Shown here: positions 51,925 through 59,200 of the stretch, one piece after another
Numbering within the stretch: position 1 is the stretch's first letter
Layout: every line of letters begins with the position of its first letter
Source: UBA5072 sp041737175
GTDB lineage: Bacteria; Bacteroidota; Bacteroidia; Bacteroidales; UBA10428
Length of the DNA: 64,000 nt
Direction: 5' to 3'
Assembly (NCBI GenBank): GCA_041737175.1
Contig: JBGSSF010000021.1
Coordinates: forward strand, 62,001-126,000
The notes under the pieces: generated by a model
What the model was told of the DNA's origin: nothing
The model's database searches: none
Seen by the model: the letters and a program-made list of their open reading frames with translations, nothing else
Made by a program: the position numbers and the translations under genes

Positions 51925-51932
51925 CAAAAATA
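51925..51932 (-). promoter_or_regulatory. Possible -7 box (TATTTTTG) of the jelly-roll operon
   Basis: TATTTTTG on the minus strand matches TAnnTTTG; 25 nt before the ATG at 51899 and 49 nt before that at 51875. No -33 at normal spacing. Confidence 0.35.
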
Positions 51933-51952
51933 CGCGGTCAGGAAACAATCGC

Positions 51953-51997
51953 TGTCACAGCCAGGTAAATAATTGTCATGGATTGTCACGGGATTGT
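51953..51997. promoter_or_regulatory. Phased direct repeats (TGTC) upstream of the jelly-roll operon
   Basis: TGTC/TGTA occurs at 51953, 51974, 51984 and 51995, the last three preceded by AT (ATTGTCATGG, ATTGTCACGG, ATTGTAAAAG). Spacings of 21, 10 and 11 bp keep the repeats on one helix face, as expected for a regulator array. The remainder of the divergent gap 51900-52266 shows only a promoter box. Confidence 0.4.
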
Positions 51998-52190
51998 AAA
52001 AGAATATTCCCGCAGGCATGAAAAATCACTGCAAGGATGTTACTTTTTTGAATTCGGGTTTCATATAGTCAGGGTGGAAATTCTTGCTGAAAGAACGCTG
52101 AATAATGACTTAAGATATAAGGGAATGCTGCATTGAAGTATTAATTTTTATTAGACTCATTCTATACTATTTCTTTTTGTGATAAACCAT

Positions 52191-52198
52191 TATCTTTG
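52191..52198 (+). promoter_or_regulatory. Possible -7 box (TATCTTTG) of the glycoside hydrolase gene
   Basis: Exact TAnnTTTG match 68 nt upstream of the ATG. A TTTTTG lies only 11 nt upstream, too close for a standard -33. Confidence 0.35.
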
Positions 52199-52266
52199 AT
52201 ATAGATCCAATTACTGATGTGACAAATCAACAGACCGACATATCTATTAACCTGTAATTAATATCA

Positions 52267-53694
52267 ATGAAAATCAGGCCATTACTCGTCGTATCCTGCC
52301 TTCTTGCCATCCTGTTAGCAGCATGTGCCGGGAATTATCCTCCCATCAGCCTCCATCCCAAAAATCCGCATTACTTTTTGTTCCAGGGAAAACCGGCTGT
52401 ACTGATAGGATCCACCGAGCATTACGGGGCAGTTCTCAACCTCGATTTCGATTATATTTCGTATTTCAATGAACTGGCCTCGAACCACCTGAATGTCACC
52501 CGTACATTTTCCGGCATCTACCTTGAACCACAGGGTGCATTCGGCATTGAAAAAAATACCCTGGCGCCTGAAAGCAACAGGTACATTTGCCCCTGGGCGC
52601 GCAGCAATCAAATCGGATATGCCCATGGCGGAAACAAGTTCGACCTTGACCAGTGGGATGAAGCCTATTTTGAGCGGCTGAAGGATTTTATCACCGAGGC
52701 CGGGAAAAGGGATATTGTGGTTGAACTGGATCTGTTTTCCAATTTCTACGATACGCTTCAGTGGAAATTGTGCCCGCTGTATATCGCAAACAACGTCAAT
52801 CAGATCGGTGACTTCCTGGACCAAAAGGAAGTTCTCTCGTTAAGACATCCCGAGATCCTTGAAATACAGGAAAAGATGGTGAGAAAGATCGTTGAAACCT
52901 TGAAAGACTTTGACAATCTGTATTATGAAGTGTGCAACGAGCCCTATTTTGGTGACCTCGAAGCTCTTGAAGCCTGGGAGCAGCATATGACAGGTGTCAT
53001 TGCCGATGCAGAGAAGGATTTCAGGCATAAACACCTGATTTCACAGAATATTGCCAATCATTCGCTTTTAATAGAAAGTCCGAATCCCCTGGTATCCGTT
53101 TTTAATTTCCACTATGCCCGCCCACCGGTCACGGTGGCTATGAACTATCATCTGAACAAGGTCATCGGTGACAACGAAACCGGTTTCGACGGAACAGAGG
53201 ATGTGATTTACAGGAGGGAAGCCTGGAACTTCATGCTGGCCGGAGGTGCGCTGTTCAACAACCTCGACTATTCTTTTACCATTGATCATGAGAACGGCAG
53301 TTTTCCGATTCCTGCAAAACAACCCGGCGGAGGCGGACCCGACCTGCGCGCACAACTCCAAATTTTAAAAGATGTTCTGGAGGAAACTGATTTTATCCAT
53401 ATGGTACCCATGGATTCCATTAACAGGGACATTCACAAGGATAGGCAGATTGAGGTGCTGGCCAGGGAGGGAGAGCAATACCTGTTCTACTTAACCCGTG
53501 AAGGGCAAAGAATAAAATGCTGTGCGGTTTCTCCTGAAATTCCTGCTGGTGACTATACCGGCGAATGGATTGATACAAAAACCGGGGAACGTACAATATT
53601 TGATTTAAAGGCACATCCCGGAGGTATTAAAAGCTTTACCACACCGCCGTTTTCTGAAGATATCGCGCTGAAGTTGACGAGAAAGAGGCGATAA
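52267..53694 (+). CDS. Glycoside hydrolase-like lipoprotein (clan GH-A type, GH5/DUF4038-like)
   Basis: 475 aa. Lipoprotein signal ending LLAAC (Cys20). A beta/alpha-barrel is indicated by strand ends such as NHLNVTRTFSGIY, DIVVELDLFSNFY and NLYYEVCNEPYFGD; the NEP glutamate (about 224) is the likely acid/base, and the Glu in GDNETGFDG (about 303) the likely nucleophile. Expected to act on a glycan at the cell surface. Divergent from the jelly-roll operon, which may supply carbohydrate binding. Exact family and substrate not determined. Confidence 0.72.
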   Translation: MKIRPLLVVSCLLAILLAACAGNYPPISLHPKNPHYFLFQGKPAVLIGSTEHYGAVLNLDFDYISYFNELASNHLNVTRTFSGIYLEPQGAFGIEKNTLAPESNRYICPWARSNQIGYAHGGNKFDLDQWDEAYFERLKDFITEAGKRDIVVELDLFSNFYDTLQWKLCPLYIANNVNQIGDFLDQKEVLSLRHPEILEIQEKMVRKIVETLKDFDNLYYEVCNEPYFGDLEALEAWEQHMTGVIADAEKDFRHKHLISQNIANHSLLIESPNPLVSVFNFHYARPPVTVAMNYHLNKVIGDNETGFDGTEDVIYRREAWNFMLAGGALFNNLDYSFTIDHENGSFPIPAKQPGGGGPDLRAQLQILKDVLEETDFIHMVPMDSINRDIHKDRQIEVLAREGEQYLFYLTREGQRIKCCAVSPEIPAGDYTGEWIDTKTGERTIFDLKAHPGGIKSFTTPPFSEDIALKLTRKRR

Positions 53695-53714
53695 TAAATA
53701 TAGCAATAGGAATC

Positions 53715-53759
53715 AGGCCTGAAGGGCCGTAATGTATCAGCGCAGGGTGAAGCCCTTCG
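53715..53759. repeat. Palindromic repeat units, partial cluster A
   Basis: AGGCCTGAAGGGCC followed by GCGCAGGGTGAAGCCCTTCG; a half-copy of the clusters seen at 53944 and 54751, located just after the glycoside hydrolase stop and before the broken NTF2-like copy. Confidence 0.7.
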
Positions 53760-53786
53760 TAAATAGCCATTTCAAAATATAATAAT

Positions 53787-53940
53787 ATGAAAATCCCAAC
53801 CCTTATCATCGTTTTGGGTTTATCGTCATTCACATGCAAAGGACAAGACCCTAAAGAAAGAGAATTGATAAACAACTATTGTCATCAAGCAAGAAGGTAA
53901 ATGGCTCCTGGCCCATGACCATAACACGGTAATCTCCTGA
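53787..53940 (+). pseudogene. Internally deleted copy of the downstream NTF2-like secreted protein gene
   Basis: The first 32 codons read MKIPTLIIVLGLSSFTCKGQ DPKERELINN, nearly the same as the intact gene at 54292 (MKIPTLIIVLGLLSYTCKGQ). The sequence then jumps to TATTGTCATCAAGCAAGAAG, which in the intact gene lies about 300 bp further on, and continues almost identically to the end (GGTAAATGGCTCCTGGCCCA). The deletion also shifts the frame, so the product would stop after about 37 residues. A clear decayed duplicate. Confidence 0.88.
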
Positions 53941-53943
53941 CTA

Positions 53944-54135
53944 AGGCCTGAAAGGCCGTAATGTAAAAGCGCAGGGTGTAGCCCTGCGTTAACTGGAAAT
54001 GCGTTGCATCCGAGCCCTGAAAGGGCGAAACTTATCACACCCAAAGGTTGCGCCCTTTCAGGGCTCGGAATTATGGTTTGTTCTTTTCGACGCAGGGTTG
54101 CACCCTGCGCTATTATGTTTAGGCCCTTCAGGCCT
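53944..54135. repeat. Nested palindromic repeat cluster B
   Basis: Units in order: AGGCCTGAAAGGCC, GCGCAGGGTGTAGCCCTGCG, GAGCCCTGAAAGGGCG, then the inverses CGCCCTTTCAGGGCTCGG, CGCAGGGTTGCACCCTGCG and AGGCCCTTCAGGCCT. The order on the right mirrors the left, so the whole is a palindrome of palindromes. Very similar to cluster C. No gene in the 53941-54291 gap. Confidence 0.85.
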
Positions 54136-54291
54136 ATATCCGATATAAATAAATTAATGATTCTCCAACAGGCCCTGTATAAAATGACCAATGAACTTTG
54201 CCTTTAAAAAAATGTTAATATACAATGAGTTAATCCTGATTGTGAATAACTCATGTAAAGATCACCATTTACAATAAAAAAATATTCACTT

Positions 54292-54747
54292 ATGAAAATC
54301 CCAACCCTGATCATCGTTTTGGGTTTATTGTCATACACCTGCAAAGGACAAGACCCGAAAGATAGAGAATTGGTATACAACGTTATCCTTGAATTCCAGG
54401 ATGATTTTAATGACGGGGATTTTAAAAATGCAGTCAACTATTCAACAACCGATTGGGAACATGTCAATCCAAACGGCGGAATTAGCAAAGGCCGTGAAAA
54501 CGTTTTAAAGGAAGTCAGGGCGGTTCATCAATCATTCCTGAAGGGAGTAAGCATGAAGATCGAAACCATGGAGATCAGATTTCTTACACCGGCAGTAGCG
54601 GTTGCAACTGTCATTCATGGATTGGACGATTATATTACACCTGATGGTAAATTGCATAAAAACGAGCGTCAGATTAAAACCTATATTGTCATCAAGCAAG
54701 AAGGTAAATGGCTCCTGGCCCATGACCATAACACGGTCATTTCCTGA
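54292..54747 (+). CDS. Secreted NTF2/SnoaL-like (DUF4440-type) protein
   Basis: 151 aa with signal peptide (MKIPTLIIVLGLLSYTCKGQ). The remaining 130 residues show the cone-shaped NTF2 fold pattern: an N-terminal helix with FQDDFNDGDFKNAVNYSTTDWE, then beta strands ending GKWLLAHDHNTVI. Such proteins bind small ligands or are enzymes of unknown substrate. It is flanked by palindromic clusters and by a broken duplicate upstream. Confidence 0.75.
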   Translation: MKIPTLIIVLGLLSYTCKGQDPKDRELVYNVILEFQDDFNDGDFKNAVNYSTTDWEHVNPNGGISKGRENVLKEVRAVHQSFLKGVSMKIETMEIRFLTPAVAVATVIHGLDDYITPDGKLHKNERQIKTYIVIKQEGKWLLAHDHNTVIS

Positions 54748-54750
54748 CTA

Positions 54751-54942
54751 AGGCCTGAAAGGCCGTAATGTATCAGCGCAGGGTGAAGCCCTGCGTTAAC
54801 AGGAAATGTATTTCATCAGAGCCCTGAAAGGGCGAAACTTATTACGCCCAAAGGTTTCGCCCTTTCAGGGCTCGGAATTATGGTTTGTTCTTTTCGACGC
54901 AGGGTTACACCCTGCGCTATTAAGTTTCGGCCCTTCAGGCCT
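54751..54942. repeat. Nested palindromic repeat cluster C
   Basis: Same unit order as cluster B, starting AGGCCTGAAAGGCC 4 nt after the NTF2-like stop and ending GGCCCTTCAGGCCT. Similarity to B continues past the cluster for about 30 bp (AATAAATTAGTGATTCTCC against AATAAATTAATGATTCTCC). Further right, GGCTTAAAAGCC and CCGATA...TATCGG hairpins (55062-55107) are the only other structure in the gap before 55177. Confidence 0.85.
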
Positions 54943-55176
54943 AAATCCGTTACTAATAAATTAGTGATTCTCCCCAAGATTGGAGTAAAATAATAACTAC
55001 TTTTATTCGGGCGACCAGGATTAAGGTTAATTGATTAATAGTTTATCAATCTAATAAAATAAGGCTTAAAAGCCGATAGATATGTTTTATCGGTAAAATG
55101 ACCGATAGATATAAAAGAAATTACAATATAAATGGATGAGAATATATTGAAAGACAAAAACGTCCAGCATAAATCT

Positions 55177-55548
55177 ATGAAAAGAATTACCTTCAATTTA
55201 ATCTTACTGATTTTGGAATCCAGTCTGCTGGGCCAGATCAATATGTCTGATTCGACATTTCAGGTCATCGGATATTGGGCCATGCATGAGAAGCAATCCT
55301 ATACGGTTGATTCCGATGTCGTAGATTCTGTCCAACTTACCCATACGGCCTATGCATATATTGCGAAAATGTCAGATGCGCTCAAAACTAAATTGCCAAG
55401 GAGGGAAGAATTCCCGCCAGTAAGAAATAATATTTGGACTGCTTCGAGAATTCATGGTTCAGGATGGATCATTTATTCGGTTGAAACCAAAGAGGTATCT
55501 GCTGATAATATCCTGAACTTCGAAGAAAGGATAATCGAAATCCAATAG
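55177..55548 (+). CDS. Small secreted protein, function unknown
   Basis: 123 aa from ATG 55177, which starts a signal peptide (MKRITFNLILLILESSLLGQ); the frame extends 15 residues upstream without signal character. The mature part begins INMSDSTFQVIGYWAMHEKQSY and contains mixed alpha/beta elements with no motif I recognise. It resembles neighbours in size and export and may be part of the same ligand-binding set. The NTF2-like lipoprotein gene follows after 73 nt. Confidence 0.6.
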   Translation: MKRITFNLILLILESSLLGQINMSDSTFQVIGYWAMHEKQSYTVDSDVVDSVQLTHTAYAYIAKMSDALKTKLPRREEFPPVRNNIWTASRIHGSGWIIYSVETKEVSADNILNFEERIIEIQ

Positions 55549-55621
55549 AGTGTCAATTATCCGGCCTGATTTCACGACAAAATACCATACTGACCGACTT
55601 CAAATAATAAAAACCGCAATT

Positions 55622-56113
55622 ATGAAAACTTCCCGACTTGTATCCTTTTTTGCATGTGCTGTTGTTCTGCCTGCATTTTATGCCTGCAACAAAGCCAACA
55701 AAGCTGTAGATCTGACGGCCGAAAGAATTCTTGTAGAAAAAGCCATTCACAGCTGTATCGGATGGGCAAAAACCAAAGACATTAATTTGCTCTACAGCGT
55801 TATTGCCAATGACAGTAACTACCTCGAAGTGGATCCCGGCAATAAGGTAGTGAGAGGTTTTGAGAATTTCAAGCAATTTGAGTCCGTATGGATGAATCCT
55901 GATTTTAAGGCAGTGCGATATGAAATCAGTGATCTGACAGTTCAATTCTCCGGATCAGGTGATGTTGCCTGGTTCTTTTGCATGCTTGATGATATGAATG
56001 AATGGAAGGGGCAGCCTGCGAACTGGGAAAACACAAGATGGACCGGTGTGCTTGAAAAAAGAAAGGATAAATGGACGATGGTACAGATGCATTTCTCCTT
56101 CGCTGAACCGTAA
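55622..56113 (+). CDS. SnoaL/NTF2-like lipoprotein
   Basis: 163 aa from ATG 55622 (frame open upstream to 55550 without signal). A lipoprotein-like signal ends at FYAC (Cys21). The remainder matches DUF4440/SnoaL-like patterns: ILVEKAIHSCIGWAKTKDIN, GFENFKQFESVWMNPDF, VAWFFCMLDDMNEW and the final strand KWTMVQMHFSF. Binding function unknown. Second NTF2-like protein within 2 kb. Confidence 0.75.
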   Translation: MKTSRLVSFFACAVVLPAFYACNKANKAVDLTAERILVEKAIHSCIGWAKTKDINLLYSVIANDSNYLEVDPGNKVVRGFENFKQFESVWMNPDFKAVRYEISDLTVQFSGSGDVAWFFCMLDDMNEWKGQPANWENTRWTGVLEKRKDKWTMVQMHFSFAEP

Positions 56114-56242
56114 AAAGCTGTCAATAGCTTACAAATTTTTTAATCAAAGATATCCCGCCCCGCACAACAAGTACGCGAAAAATCCGTATATATATTGATC
56201 ACGTTACGCAGCTACTAACTTTTAACCAACTATCCATCAACT

Positions 56243-59200
56243 ATGTTAACGATTCCAAAACCTCGTTACCTGGTTGCCTGTCTGTTTTTTACACTTTCCC
56301 TTGGTTTACAGGCCCAGCAGGGATTCCTCATCAATACCGGCAACGATCAGAAGCAATTGTTGAAAGCCTACAGGCTTGTCCTTGAAAAATCGTCGTATGA
56401 TTATCGTGACGGCACTGCCGCCTGGGATAACGAAATCTTTCCCGGGTACGGTGAACATTCCGTTTACTGGATTACCAGCGGTCCCCAGGCCGGAAAATTC
56501 GTATACCCGGGTGACCTTCCCGAAGATTACCGGCATCTTGCAGGCAACGCATACAGCCATTTCAACCCGGCTGCGCAAAACCAGACATCCGTGCAGTTTA
56601 AAAAACATCCCAAACGCATTGCCATTTTCAAAAGCAAGTACAAGGCCAATGAAACCACCCTGTCGTGGGAAGCCATTTACTTCGAGCAACTTTTCAGGGA
56701 GCACCTGATGGATGATGTCTTTTATACCGTAAATGAAGATTCCATCACCGGCACCGGACTTGATGCTCATACTGAACTATTGATCATTCCGGCTTTTGCG
56801 GCCAAAGACTCGAATTATACATTTTATGTTGACAGTATTTTCTCCGTAACACCTTCTCTCGGCATGGCCATACAGGCTTTCATTGGTCGAGGAGGTAGCA
56901 TTTATGCCGAAGGCAATGGCGTGTATTTTCTTCAGAAGGCAAGCTGCCTTGAAAATGGCGCCGTTAACTATGACACGGAGGATTACGGCAACGGCCTGCT
57001 TCCGGTTACCGCAAGCGCCATGCCGAATATTGCGAATTTCGGTTTCGATGCCGCAGATAATAAGCTCTTTGGCCCGAAATTCCCGACCATCACTTCATCC
57101 CGCATATACCCAGCTGCCACGCTCGGGGAAACAGGAAATCCATGCATTTTTCTGATTAATCCGGCCCACACAGAAGGCAGCCGGATCATCTGCAACACCG
57201 GAATGCCAACAGTTTACGGGTTTACCGATCCCGATGACGAGAGCATGCAGATAAGCTGGACCATGACAGCCATAGTTTCAGCATTTACCCACAATATCGA
57301 TGTGACCCGCAAGGTCCGCAATGAACTCACAGGTGCCATGGCCACCGGCGACAATGCCATTTCATACGACCGATCAGACACCATCGATGTGGAGATCCGC
57401 CTGCGTAACCTGTCGGATCAGCCTGTTTCGGGCATTACCCTCAATGAAAGCATTTCCGCGTATTTCACCTTCCTCGATGTGACATCGGGTGACGGTTTCA
57501 GCCGGGACGGGAACCGGATCACCTTCACTGGTCTGGCGCAGGCCGCACATACCGAAAAAACAATTGTCTACCGGGTAATTACTCCTGACCCCGACAGTGA
57601 GATTCACGAAGATGTTGATGATTATATTGCCCACGGTACACTTGCAGCCGTGTCCATCGGCCGGATAACTTATAGCCATGGTGGATTCAACAATGCCTTC
57701 ACCAAGGATAAGGATTATGCCGACCTCATTTTCAGCGCCCGCATTTTTGCCGATACCGATGTGAACTGGAAAAACTTTCTGAACCTTGAATACCAGCCCT
57801 TTAAAGTGTTCATGATCATGGAGAACAAATCGCGTTCCCCCGCCCTGAACGCAGTATATACGCAGTATATCCCCAAAGATGTACCATTTTACTGGAGTGA
57901 TAACTCCATCAATATACCCATCCTGAAAACACCGGGAGGGAAATTCGTGGATGTGTTAAAAGGCAGCAATGACGAGTCCCATCCTGAGTTTGACATGGAC
58001 TCCGACGGACATCCCGATGTATGGCTCGACACTACATCAATCTTTCCAAAAGGATATCAAATAACTGAGGAGGAGGTATACTGGGCCAATCCATGGAACC
58101 ACCTCCGCACAGGCGATGATGGTTTCGTGTTTGAGGATATCGATCACGACGGACAGGTTGCCATTGACAATAACGGAGACGGAATTCCTGATGTGCAGGA
58201 ACCCGGCGACAAGATCAGGGTTTGGAAGGTAACCTGGGATATGGGCCGTGTGGAAGGTTATGAATATCATGATCCTTACTGCAATTATGAAATCTGGGTG
58301 GATCCGCCCGACCTGGTACCGCTGGCAGCCGGCGTAGGCTATGTGCATGACTCCATCGGGAACCCCTATCCCGGCATGTTTTATCCTTACACCGGAGACA
58401 TCGGTACGGCCAACCTGAGTGATACAACCTGGAGCCATTGGATGGACAGGGATGACAACGGCCGTGTGATCTGGAAACAGCTCATTCACCAGCGGATCAA
58501 CAATTACGAAGGTTTTACCTTTATCGACACTGCCGATGTGAATTACCATCCCCTGCCGACCGACAGTGTTATCGGTACCTGTCCCCAGCCGCACCGCGAA
58601 TTCCTCGCCGTTCTCTCCCTGGGGGGTGAAGAAATCGACATGACCCATTACACCCCGCAGCAATCGCTGTATTCAAAAATAGATTATGAAACCGTTTTCG
58701 GCGAAGAAAGGGTTACCCCCATCCGTACCACCTATACTTACTGGGCTCCGTTGCCGAATCCGCTGCAATTTGAATATCTGTCGAACAATTACCGGATCAC
58801 CGATACGCTGGGCCTGCCGCTGGAAGAACTTCCGGAATACGGACCGGCAAAGCTGATCTATGATATGGATGCCTCCACCGAATACACTTATTACTGGATA
58901 CGCAATTATGGCCATGATGTGGATTACAACGATCCCTCCGAAGCCGCTGAAGGCATGGAAGCCCTGGGTGACGGCGTTTTTGGCTATTTCGTGTACGCAA
59001 TACCCAAAGGCATGGGTGGTTACCGCATTACACTCCCGCAGGACGAAAATGGTTCTTACCTGACCGATGAAATTGTTACCATAAACGGTCAGCCATTTAC
59101 CAAATGGCTCGACAATCCCAATACGCTGAACGCTGTGGAAATTTGGGAAACACCCTTTGAATACCAGGTGTACATTCCCCAGCTGTTAATTCCCCCCGCC

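Noticed and set aside
53826..54191. 121-residue minus-strand ORF in the repeat region
   Set aside because: Composed mainly of translated palindromic repeats; coding is not supported.
53700..54950. CRISPR array
   Set aside because: Units recur but are palindromes of differing sequence, unevenly spaced, without equal-length unique spacers or cas genes.
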